Shown here: piece after piece, positions 9,965 through 21,660 of the stretch
Layout: every line of letters starts with the position of its first letter
How positions within the stretch are numbered: the first letter of the stretch is position 1
Assembly: GCA_030737875.1 (NCBI GenBank)
Contig: CM060912.1
Location: forward strand, 127,172,493-127,236,492
Length of the DNA stretch: 64,000 nt
From: Allium sativum
Taxonomy: Eukaryota; Streptophyta; Magnoliopsida; Asparagales; Amaryllidaceae
Direction: 5' to 3'
Made by a program: the position numbers and the translations under genes
The notes under the pieces: model-generated
Database searches by the model: none
Told to the model about the DNA's origin: nothing
Seen by the model: only the letters and a program-made list of their open reading frames with translations

Positions 9965-12900
9965 GGTATTGGGATGATATTTGACATACACTAATCCCAA
10001 TAATTAGTCGTATATCAATCGATGGGTTGACAGGTTGTGATGAGCATTATTTATTTAATTTTAACGCTTATACAGTTGTAAAATGCACTCTGGATGATGT
10101 TTGAATGTGTAATGATTATTTATCATTATTGTTGAATACATTCGATGTATGAAATCCATATAACTGAAATTATATGGTAATTGATCGAGTTGAATTCCGA
10201 TTCAGAAATAACGAATATTATAAATGACGAATATTTTGAAATAATATTCAGTGAAGAATTAAAATATGATTTTGATGTCCAATTTTTGATGGACATGAAA
10301 ATATTGAAATATATGAAGCCGAGTTAAGTAGTTGAACGCCATTTTAACTCGAACGGATTTTTATATTGATTTTATTCTTTTTATAATGAATACAAAAAGG
10401 AAATGGATTTCAAAATCAAATATTTTGAAATTACTATCATTTTAATATTATAATGATATGGAATATTCAACTTTGATTTAAAATTGAAATGGAAGTTGGA
10501 ATCGTTTTAAAATAAATTTATAAAAGATTTATAAAATACATTTTGATTGGAAATTAACGATAAATATATCATATATATTTAAATGACCTGAATAGAACGC
10601 GTCACACAACGACCATTCGCAAATTTCGACCATTAACTTCAAATGGATGTAACGGGAGATCCAAACGTCGGATTCTCCTATGGGTTCGTATCGAAAATTT
10701 CTTTCCAATGAATATAAGAGATTTCAATTTGAATGGTTGGATTTCAAATTATGCCCAAATCTATTTTGGAAAAGGTCGTTGTAAATGCAGTTCGATGACC
10801 GTATATGGAAATTGAATGAAATGGCCATATTAAAATCATTTAAAATATGAATAAATTATGTAAAATCATAATAAATTATTTGGAAAGAGTTTGGATGAAA
10901 TATTCCATATTTGTAAAGATAAAAAACATTTTCCTCAAAATGAACTAGTTACCAACTTGAATAGAGAATCGAAAGGAATTGAAATGGTTTTAAAATAACC
11001 AGAGTTTTCCAACGAATAAATTGGAATGAATTTGAATAGAAATAATCTTCGGAATATTTCGATATTGGATTCCGCGATTAAACGGATATGGTTGAGGAAT
11101 TTGGAAGATACAAATATCATTATTCCCAATATGATATCCGTTGGTTTCAGAATTTAATATTGAATATAATCCGATATAATTTCATGTTAGATCCTTGTAT
11201 TTAATATCAAATTGGATTTTTGGTTTTTCGTGAATGGTATCTTTAATAACGCTATTCTTAAACCAAGTTGAGAAAAGAATAAATCATCTAAATTAAGATT
11301 TAGAGAAATCTACCAATTAATTAATACTTAATTAGAATTGAATTAAGATTGGATTTTTGGGTTTATCGTGAATGGTGTTTTAAATAACATTTGTTCTTTA
11401 ACCTAATTAACAGTGAAGTTATTATTTGGAATTTATAAATCTTTCTTTTAAGATTTAATGGAAATTTTCCAAAGTAAAGTTTTCCAATTTAAATATAATA
11501 AATTGGAATCGAATGGAATTCGATTTGGTAATAATTGAGATGAGCTTCTGTGAAGGAAAACCGTTACTATATATGGAATTTAAAAGGCTTCACCATTATT
11601 CCATTTATATTATTAGTTCTATACAGGAATTCATATTGATTTTGACTGATCTGATTTCCATGGAGATTCCAATTTGATGGAATATGATTTTGGGGTTTAT
11701 CGTGAACTGTGTTTTAAGTGACATTGGTTCTTTAACCCAATTAAAGATAGGATTTAATTCCTAAAGTTGAATAATCATTAAATAATGATTTTTCGGAAGA
11801 TTAAAATCAATTGGAGTTTTAATAAATCTTTAATTAGATTGGAATGAGAATGAGATAATTAAATTTATCGAATTTATGAAATGATCAAGAATGGAGTACC
11901 ACCAGTTTTACTCCAAGTAATAGTTAAATGTTTGGTCAGATTTGAATGGGAAATGCAATTTACCGATAAGACAGCGGGTGTTAGATATGGAGTACTACCC
12001 GTTTTGCTCTATGGGAAGAATATGTTGGGATTGGGAAGATAAATAAATTATTACTTTGGTAAGGCATGATAATCCCGACTAGTTAATAAAATCTTTTGAA
12101 ATTGACATCCAAAAGAAGACTAAAGAATAAATTTTAAAGAATTTATCTTTGATAAAATGAATGGGAACCTTTCCCTGAAGATGTGAATATTTGAATAAAA
12201 GAATATTCTGGATCGGAATGAGGCATATGATATGTTTTTATAACACTTGATTATAAAATACGCGAGTTATTTGAAAAGATCGGGTTTAACCCATTATGAC
12301 TAATTGATACGACGACTAAAAGTCGATGATGAAGACGGTGGTTGAAGACCGGAGATCTTCACATTGTATGGATGATTACTGATGTCTTGATTGGGTTGTA
12401 CACCCAAGACAAGGTAATAAGTGGTGATCATCTAGACATACTTGGAGATCGACTGGATATGCGAGGACCTCTCCCCTGTATTGGACATATGGGACGAGAA
12501 ATAAGGTGCCTCCAGATTCGCTCAGACCCAGAACGGACTTGTAAATGGATGTGTGTCTTACATTGGATTTCATTCTATGTTGACTGATTTCTATTAAATA
12601 TATATCTGTTTGGCAATGGAGAATTTATTCTCTTGCGTAACACCCTTCTCCGAGACGTACGAGCTTAGAGGTTATATATCGATAGACATCAGTAGCATGG
12701 TGTGGATTGTCAATGTGGCATGCTAAGATGCAAATGAATAAGGCTTTTGTTGAAAAGAAGAGTCTTGTGGGAATGATCAAAGCACGGCTTTAAGTAGCAT
12801 AGCTTTGTGTATAGCGTTAATTCGCGAGTCTCGCACCCGGTATGAATCAAAAACGGGATAGTGATTGCTGGGAGTGCATGTGTTTCTTTCTAGCTAGAAG

Positions 12901-13994
12901 TGGAGTCATGGTATGGAGCCCAGATATTTTTACTTATGTGGATGATGGATATGCGAGGCACCTCAGATTTTAGTCACTAGTGCCTCTTGATATGGTCAAT
13001 GTACTGACCAGATTTTATTCCCCACGGGGCAAGGAAACGTATGTTCAGGAATAAGCAATCCACTAAAGTAAGTATAGACCGACCCTAAAGATCCAAGGGA
13101 CGATGCGTTCTGTTCCTAAGGCGCGGGCTATAGTGTCTCGAATCGGTGGGGACGATCCCTTGCCTCGACTCATAGATGGAATCCAATTTCCAATACGTGA
13201 TTTTTCGGTTTTAGTTGTATACCTATATGGCTGCATAGTGGCATGGGACGCTCATGTAATCTATGATTGATACATTTATATTTGAAGTTGATTTTGACAC
13301 TATACACTTATAGTAATATCAAAATGATTTGTTTTAAAGCGTATAAAGCATGTTTGGCTATTATAAGGGAAAACTCTATCCCCCAGCTTGCGTTGCATTG
13401 TGTGATGGGACCTGAGTCTTATAATAGCTTCATTTTCCAAAAAACATTGCATTATTTTATTTTAAACTGATATTCATGTGGAGTAAACCCGTTCCATGTC
13501 ATATGGCGTGGTCCCATGATTTTTCTCACTTTTAAAGTAAATATTTAATAATTGTTTTAGTTCTCACGCCAGTCCCATGATTGACTCAGAGTTTATTGTT
13601 TCCACCTAAATTCTGGGTGCCCATTTTTCCACACGAGTAGCTAGTAGTTTTGGTTTTTCGCGGATAGTTCTTTTCCCAGGATCCTGGATTACAACTGGAG
13701 CTATATTCAGAAAGCTTTGTATCCATGTATTTCTTTCAGTTGTGATGTTGACGTATTTTCCGCTATACATTGTATTTACACATTTAAATTTCCGCTGCTC
13801 TGTATTTTAATCTTTGATATTATTTTATTTTCGCTGTGTAATATTTATTCATACTCTGGACTATTCTTATACTCTTATGTAAATTGTTGTAATAGCAATG
13901 AAATGTTCTGTTGTTTGTGTTCTGATGAGTCTTGTTCACAAAACAATTCGGGCTCCTCCGTCTCTTCGGGGATCGGGAAGTCTGGGTCATCATA
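9965..13994 (+). repeat. T3 5' LTR, left third missing
   Basis: Corresponds to 17068-21130 of the 3' LTR. The missing 2.05 kb should lie left of the window, separated by T1/T2. It ends in TGGGTCATCATA, a decayed form of the TTACA-type end. Three repeats based on GGGTTTATCGTGAA start near 11220, 11350 and 11692. The six-frame ORFs here are not conserved with the sister LTR and are not called as genes. Confidence 0.88.
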
Positions 13995-13996
13995 GT

Positions 13997-14013
13997 TGGT
14001 ATGAGAGCTTTGG
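13997..14013 (+). other. T3 primer binding site
   Basis: TGGTATGAGAGCTTTGG starts two bases after the LTR end. It matches the plant initiator Met-tRNA PBS form (TGGTATCAGAGC) with one change, and is the same as in T6 apart from that base. Confidence 0.85.
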
Positions 14014-14069
14014 TTTACAAAGCTAGAGAACAAGGCACATAAGAACCAAACGAAAGAATTCATCAGAGA

Positions 14070-14127
14070 TAAGATTAGTAACATCCTATAAGAATAACTT
14101 GTTAGAGATAGGGTCAGTAATACCCTA
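14070..14127 (+). other. Two small stem-loops in the T3 leader
   Basis: TAAGAT (14070-14075) faces ATCCTA (14083-14088) with loop TAGTAAC and one A-C mismatch. TAGGGT (14109-14114) pairs with ACCCTA (14122-14127) with loop CAGTAAT. T6 has the same pair with different stems. Confidence 0.7.
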
Positions 14128-15018
14128 GAATGATTTTGAAGAGTATTATTTATAAAAACGATTTTAATTTTGAAAATTATATCTAATTATTCGTATTATT
14201 TGTTTTGGAGAATCGAGTAGATGAAGATTTTGCATATATGCGTCATGAACGTATATTCGAAGCCTTAAATATACTGAGTAGATATAGAATCACACTCAAG
14301 TCGCCTGGGGATGATTCTGATGATTACTCGAGTATAATCAGCATTTATGTTAGAGTTTCGAAAGTGGGATATCTATATATTTCCAATTGACTGGTGTGAG
14401 AACCAAAACTTAGTTAGGGTTTATTATTTTTGATTTGACACTAAAAATATGATTTTAATTATATATATAAAAGTATATGTTTGAGAAGCTAATTAACCAA
14501 TTCATTTCTGGTTGTGTTGTGTGAATATTAATCCAACTAATTTAAAATATTGGAATGATCGAACCAGTATGTGAGTGGAAGGTAAATAAAGCCAAATCGA
14601 GTCAAATTTTAAACTAAATTGAAAATTGACTGCAATTGGATACATGTATATATAATGAACATGTCATAGTAGGGAAGCTAAGAAGAGGAATAAAATTTTA
14701 TGCCTGACAAATAGGTACATATTTACTGTATTTATTGGGGTTTTGATGATTTTATGAGCCGATTGGCTTTTTCCTTTTCTTTTTGATTGATGAGGGCCCT
14801 GTGAGGCAAGTTGCAGTTTACCGATCAGCCCGTACAAAGGAGGTTATGGTGAAAATTTTCGAAAATTTAGGGCGTTAGCCCAATTTTTGAGAAATTAGAA
14901 AATTCTTAGAAACTGAGAAGTCGAAGAATGAAAGCTAGAGTGAAAGTTGAGTTGGATAGTTAAACAACTTTCATCTCCGTTCCTTTTCGAGGACAAAAAG
15001 ATTTTAAGTAGGGGAGAT

Positions 15019-18000
15019 TGTAACAACCTGGAGTTTCTGAACCAATTCATAATTTTTATTTTACCTATTTTAATGGTTTTTGAATATTTAAAATGATTTA
15101 TTTTAGACAGTTACAACTAAAAATTTATTTAAAACGAAGTTAGAACATGTAAAATTATATTTATTATAAAATGAGTTTGAAATGGCGTGGTAGTTTGAAA
15201 ATTCGATTTCTAATTTCAATTGAGTATACAGAATTCAAAATAAATGAGAATTGGATGAAATAAGAAACGTTAGAATCTATTTAACTATATCTTTCTAATG
15301 AATGTAATAAATTGAGATTTCACTTTATAAATAGTAAGTAAATTCCAGTTTAAAACAGTCGCTATGGAATTTATATAAATTTTAAATAATATATAGCCCT
15401 TAAAAATAGTGCAAACGACCTCTATTTTCGATGAAACCAATTTTGTTGGATCCGGATTGTCAAACTATAGTCAGGTTTAAAATTTCATATTTTTTGGAAT
15501 TAATATGTGAGTGCAGTAAATTTAAACGTGTATTGAAATTTTAGTTTAAATTTAATTGACCAGAAAAAAGCCATTTTTCAAACGATCTCCAAATTCGACG
15601 AAATTAGTTTTGTTAGAACCATATCATCAAAACATAGCTGAATTTATTTATTCGTAATTTTTGGAGTAAGTATGTGCCCACAGAAAATTAAAAGGTACGT
15701 TTAAATTCAATATATATTAATTTATATTTATATTTTGATGAAAACTGTCAGAAAAAGTAGAATTGGCTTGTGAAACATATCCCATTATGTCCGAAATGGC
15801 GTATTTGGCTAGGAATGACAGTCGTTGGGTTTGATTTGGAGTTAGTAACGATAAACAGGTATTTTAAAATTAAAATAATAATATAATTTTATATAAATAC
15901 TCCAATTTCCAACTAAACCGTAATTCACCATCGGGTTGTCGTCTTCATTCCACGAATGGACGAAAAGCTCTAGAAAACAAATTGAAAAATCCTCCAATCC
16001 ACTACGAATTAATCCAAGGTTTCAACGCAAAGATTGTTCAGATTTCTGAGTTCTTCCCATCCATATTGGTTTGATCATCTATAGTGGAGAATAGCACTCA
16101 ATTTTCTTGTAGGAAGTGCCAGCGGTCGAGGAAGTTTTCCGTCCTGGACGGAGCATCGAACAGCGAGCTGGTGGCAATGGTGATAGGCGACATCAGCGGC
16201 TTCGAAGTGGCACTGTCGGATCTGGCTCCAGCGGTCCAGGGTAGCGGCGGAGCGACACTTTTGTAGATCGATGTTTTATAGGAAATCGATTTTGAATGGT
16301 AGAAATTTTTTGAAAGCGTTGTGAAAGGTTTAATCAAGATTTTAATTTAATTAATTATCATATTAATTATTCAAAGTTTATAATGCAATAACTATTTCAT
16401 ACAAGGTCGAAATCCGATGATTTCAGCCACATTAGGATCGTGGCGACGAACTCTACAAAATGAAACTGACTAGGACAAAAAAGAAACAAATTAGAATTCG
16501 AGGCGATTTTAAAAACAAACAGTAAAAAAATATCAAATAAAGATTCAAGGAGTGGAACCCAATGTGAGAATTCTCTCACGAAAAATTCTGTACATTTATT
16601 TATTTATTTTATAAATGAAAAATATATAGAAATTGCTAGTATAGATTTTTTTTTTATTTGTTGTATAGAGTTCAACACTCGATTTTGTACAAATCACATA
16701 AATTGTAAGTGATGTATGGATATTACTGACATTCGGATTTCATACTCCGCGAATGGCAACTTATGGCGCCGTAAATGGCATTGGGTAGTTGAGTATTTAT
16801 TTGTATGGATGATTTGGTGATTTGTGTATTGTGACTGTGATGATTAACATATTAAAATATTGTAAATATTCTTGTGGAAATTAATATTAAAATTATGAAT
16901 ATCCATATATAATTTAAAAAAGTAAAATTGGAATAAATATCCATTTACAAGTCGAACGACTTGTTTATGTACACTTATTTAAGTGATATTGATTGGGACG
17001 ATAATTATTACATATCGCCCAAGTGCACAAATAATAATCAGTATTTGTTGTTTGAAAACCCCACACGGGTATTGGGATAATATTTGACATACACTAATCC
17101 CAATAATTAGTTGTATGTCATTCGATGGGTTGACAGGCTGTGATGAGTGTTATTATTTAATTTTAATGTTTATATAGTTGTAAAATGCACTCTGGATAAT
17201 GTTTGAATGTGTAATGATTATTTATCATTATTGTTGAATACATGCGATATATGAAATCCAAATAACTGAAATTATATGGTAATTGATTGAGTCGCATTCC
17301 GATTCAGGAACAACGAATATTTTAAAATGACGAATATTTTAAATAACGAATATTTTAAAATAATATTCAGTGAAGAATTAAAATATGATTTTGATGTTCG
17401 ATTTTGGATGGACACGAAAATATTGAAATATATGAAGCCGAGTTAAGTAGTCGAACGCCATTTTAACTAGTAGTCGAACGCCATTTTAAGTCGAACGGAT
17501 TTTTATATCGATTTTATTCATTTTATAATGAATAAGAAAAGGAAAGGGATTTCAAAATCAGATATTTTGAAATTATTATCATTTTAATATTATAATGATA
17601 TGGAATACTCAATTTTTATTTAAAATTGAAATGGAAGTTGGAATCATTGTAAAATGAATTTATAAACAATTTATAAAATACGTTTTAAATGGAAATCGAC
17701 GATAAATATATTATATATATTTAAAAGGCCTGAATAAAAGGCGCTGCGTAGTGACCGTTCGCGAATTTCGACCATTAACTTCAAATGGACGTAACGGGAG
17801 ATCCGACCGTCGGATTCTCCTAAAACCGAAATCCTTGGGTTCGTATCGAAACGATCTTTCCAATGAATATAAGAGATTTAAATTTGAAAGGTTGGATTCA
17901 AATTATATCAAAATTAGTTTTAGAAAAGGTCGCTGTAAATGCAGTTCGATTGCCGTATATGGAAATCGACTGAAATTGCAATATTAAAATCATTAAAAAT

Positions 18001-21000
18001 ATGAATAAATTATGTGAATCGTAATAAATGATTTAGAAAGAGTTTGGAAGAAATATTCCATATTTGTAATGATAAAGGACATTTTCATCAGAATGAACTA
18101 GTTATCGACTATAATAGAGAAGTGAAAGGAATTGAAACGTTTTTAAAATAACCAGAGTTTTCCAACGAATAAATTGGAATAGATTTGAATAGAAATAATC
18201 TTCGGAATATTTCGATATTGGATTCCGTGATTAGATAGATATGTTTGAGGAATTTAGAAGATACAGATATCATTATTCCCAATACGATATCCATTGGTTT
18301 CAGAATTTGATATTGAATATAAGCTGATATAGTTTCTATTTAGAGCCTTGTATTTAATATCAAATTGGATTTTGGGTTTGTCGTGAACGGTGTCTTTAAT
18401 AACACCGTTCTTAAACCCATTTGAGAAAAGAATAAATCTTTTAAATTAATATTTAGAGAAATCTACCAATTAATTAATATTTAATTGGAATTGAATTAAG
18501 ATTGGATTTTTGGGTTTATCGTGAGCGGTGTTTTAAATATTATTTTTTCTCTAACCCAATTAATAGTGAAGTTATGATTTGGAATTTATAAATCTTTTTA
18601 TTAAGATTAAATGGAAATTTTCCAAAGTAAAGTTTTCCAATTTAAATATATTAAATTGGAATCAAATGGAATTCGATTTGGTAATAACGAGATGAGCTTC
18701 TGTGAAGGAAGACCGTTACTATATATGGAATTTAAAAGGCTTCAGTGTTATTCCATTTATATTACTAGTCTGATATGGTTCATATTGATTTTGACTGATC
18801 TGATTTCCGTGGAGATTCCATTTTGATGGAATCAGATTTTGGGGTTTATCGTGAACTGTGTTTTAAGTGACATTGGTTCTTTAACCCAATTAAAGGTAGG
18901 ATTGATTTCCTAAAGTTTAATAATCATTAAATAATGATTTTTAGAAAGATTAAAACCAATTGGAGTTTTAATAAATTTTTAATTAGATTGGAATGAGAAT
19001 GAGATAATTAAATTTATCGAATTCATGAAATGATCGAGAATGGAGTACCACCCGTTTTACTCTAGGCGATAGTTAAATCTTTAATTAAATTTGAACGGGA
19101 AATGGTAATTAATTTACCGATAACACAGTGGGTGTTAGATATGGAGTACTACCATTTTTTCTCCATGGGATGAATAGGTTGGGATTGGAAAGATAAATAA
19201 ATGATAACTTCGGTATGGCACGATTATCCTGACTAGTTAATAAAATCCTTTGAAATTCGATCCAAAGGAAGATTAAAGAATAAATTTTAAAGAATTTATC
19301 TTTGATAAAATTAATGGGAACCTTTCTCGAAAGATGTGAATATTCTAGATTGGAATAAGCATATGATGTGTTTTTATAACAATTGATTATAAAATAAGCG
19401 AGTTATTCGGAAAGACCGGGTTTAACTCATTCTGAATAATTGATACGACGACTAAAATTCGACGATGAAGACGGTGGTTGAAGACCGGAGATCTTCACAT
19501 CGTATGAATGATTACTGATGTCTTGATTGGGATGTACACCCAAGACAAGGTAATAAGTGGTGATCGTCTAGACGTACTTGGAGATCGACCGAATATGCGA
19601 CGACCTCTCTCCTGTATTGGATATATGGGACGAGGAATAAGGTGCCTCTGGTTTTTCTCAGACCTAGAACAGACTTGTAAATGAATGTGTGTCTAACGTT
19701 GGATTTCATTCTGTGTTGATTGATTTCTATTAAATATATATCTGTTTGACGGTGGAGAATTTATTCTCTTGCTTAAAGCCCTTCTCTGAGACGTACGAGC
19801 TTGGAGGTTATATATCGATAGACATCAATCGCAAGGCATGGATTGTCAATGTGGCATGCTAAGATGCAAATGAACAAGGCTTTTGTTTAAAAGCAGAGTC
19901 TTGTGGTTGATGATCTAAGCACGGCTTTAAGTACCATGGCTTTGTGTATCGCGTTAATTCGCGAGCCTCACACCTAGTATGAGTCAAAACGGGATAGTGA
20001 TTGCAGGGAGTGCATGCATTTCTTTCTAACTAGAAGCGGTGTCATGGTATGGAACCCAGACATTTTTGCATATGTGGATGATGGATATGCGAGGCGCCTC
20101 GGATTTGAGTCCCTAGTGGCTCTTGATATGGTCGACATACTGACTGGATTTTGTGCCCTATAGGGCAGGGAAACGTATGTTCAGGAATAACCAATCCACT
20201 AAAGTAAGTGTGGACCGGCCATGAAGATCCAAGGGACGATGCGTTCTGTTCCTGAGGCACGGGCTATAGTATCTCGAATCGGTGAGGACGGTCCCTTCCC
20301 TCGACTCATAGATGGAATCCAATTTCCAATACGTGATTTTTCGGTTTTAGTTGTAAACCTATATGGCGGCATAGTGGCATGGGACGCTCATGTCTTCTAT
20401 GATTGATACATTTATATCTGAAGTTGATTTTGACACTATACACTTATAGTAATATCAAAATGATTTGTTTTAAAGCATATCAAGCACGTTTGGCTATTAT
20501 AAGGGAAAACTCTATCCTCCGGCTTATGTTGTATTGTGTGATGGGACCTGAGTCTTATAATATCTTCATTTTCCAAAAAGTAGTGCGTTATTTTATTTTA
20601 AACTGATATTCATGTGGAGTAAATCCGTTTCGTGTCGTACGGCGTGGTCCCATGATTTTTCCCACTTTTAAAGTAAATATTTAATAACTGTTTTAGTTCT
20701 CATACCAGTCCCATGACTGATCCGAAGTTTATTGTTTCCACCTAAACTCTGGGTGCCCATATTTTCCACACGGGTAGCTAGTAGTTTTGGTTTTTCGCGG
20801 ATAGTTCTTTTCCCAGGATCCTGGATTATAGCTGGAGCAATATTCAGAAAATTTGTATCCGTGTATTTCTTTCAGCTGTGGCGTTGATGTATTTTCCGCT
20901 ATACATTTTATTTATACATTTAAATTTCCACTTCTTTGTATTTTAATCTCTGATATTATTTTATTTCTACTATGTAATATTTATTCATACTCTGGAATAT

Positions 21001-21130
21001 TCTTGTACTCTGATGAAAATTGTTGTGATAGCAATGGAATGTTCTGTTGTTTGTGTTCCGATGAGTCTTGTTCTCAAAAAAATCTGGGCTCCTCCGTCTC
21101 TTCAGGGATTGGGAAGTCTGGGTCGTTATA
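15019..21130 (+). repeat. T3 3' LTR (6112 bp)
   Basis: Starts TGTAACAACC and ends GGGTCGTTATA. The first 2 kb (15019-17067) has no partner in the window because the 5' LTR is cut. A possible TATA box is TTTATATAAATAC near 15889. Hairpin-bearing repeats lie at 18368-18425, 18508-18560 and 18838-18890. Similarity to T6 LTRs is clear at the start and at the segment around 19480, so the two are one family with diverged middles. Confidence 0.88.
18373..18419. repeat. Strong hairpin in T3 LTR repeat unit
   Basis: TGGGTTT (18373-18379) pairs with AAACCCA (18413-18419), and GAACGGTGT (18385-18393) pairs perfectly with ACACCGTTC (18402-18410). It is the first of three related units in the LTR; the outer GGGTT/AACCC stem recurs in the other two. 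Confidence 0.85.
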
Positions 21131-21660
21131 TTTAGGTAGAAATACCATGGATGTAAACATGTGTTTGAGACATGTTATGTTTGATGAATGAAAGTGGATG
21201 CAAGTGTTTGCTAGTGGTTGCTCGTGTATGTATATACACACACATTAGGCACTAGATTGGCTCAATCACTCTCATACTACATATGGACGTGTGTGCATTT
21301 TTCTTCTTTTAATGGATGAAAGTGGGTGTATCATCATATGGATGTTGTATTTGGACTAATGATTGCGCACACATATAGAACTTACATGTTATGATAGGAT
21401 TATCTGCATACATATTGGATTCATGGCACTAACATACATCGCATTAAGGAAGTCAATTGAATCAGTAGACCGCCTGATCTTTCGCATTAGTATAAGGACA
21501 TATACACACACCTTTGCATATGTTCATATAACCATTAGAAATCTTTTAAGGACAATGGATGCATGTGATTGGTGGATGAGTAGATGGATGATGGATGTTA
21601 GGATATACATTCTTCTTAACTTAGAGATTTAGGGGACGAAATCCTTTGAGTAGGGGAGAA
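21131..21660 (+). mobile_element. T4: 3' untranslated region and PPT of a Tekay-like element
   Basis: Matches the region after pol in T1 (from about 4580) and T9 (reverse of about 53160-52645). It starts at TTTAGGTAG, exactly where T3 ends. The body of T4 with pol should lie left of the window. It ends in the purine run GAGTAGGGGAGAA (21648-21660). No coding is seen. Confidence 0.8.

Larger units (their letters stand above)
13995..15018 (+). other. T3 internal region without gag-pol
   Basis: About 1 kb. It starts with PBS and leader, and ends with a stretch shared with T6 (around 14840-15000: GGAGGTTATGG, then TTTCGAGGACAAAAAG) and the purine tract 15007-15018. Between them one ORF of 61 codons (14205-14390, EDFAYMRHERIFEALNILSR) is open, but I recognise no domain, and it does not resemble T6 gag. 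Nothing else coding is visible. Confidence 0.75.
9965..21130 (+). mobile_element. T3: non-autonomous LTR element with giant LTRs
   Basis: Two LTR copies face the same way: a truncated 5' LTR (9965-13994) and a full 3' LTR (15019-21130), around 1024 bp of internal DNA with PBS and PPT but no gag-pol. LTR ends, leader stem-loops and the segment before the PPT resemble those of T6, so T6-type elements probably supplied its proteins. It was inserted into the 3' region of T4; the base run after the LTR (TTTAG, 21131-21135) is the predicted target duplication, with its partner off-window. Confidence 0.85.

Noticed and set aside
13717..13995. 92-codon frame near the end of T3 5' LTR, similar to a frame at 20853
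   Set aside because: Both are the same LTR segment; the frames differ in length and the translation is low-complexity hydrophobic.
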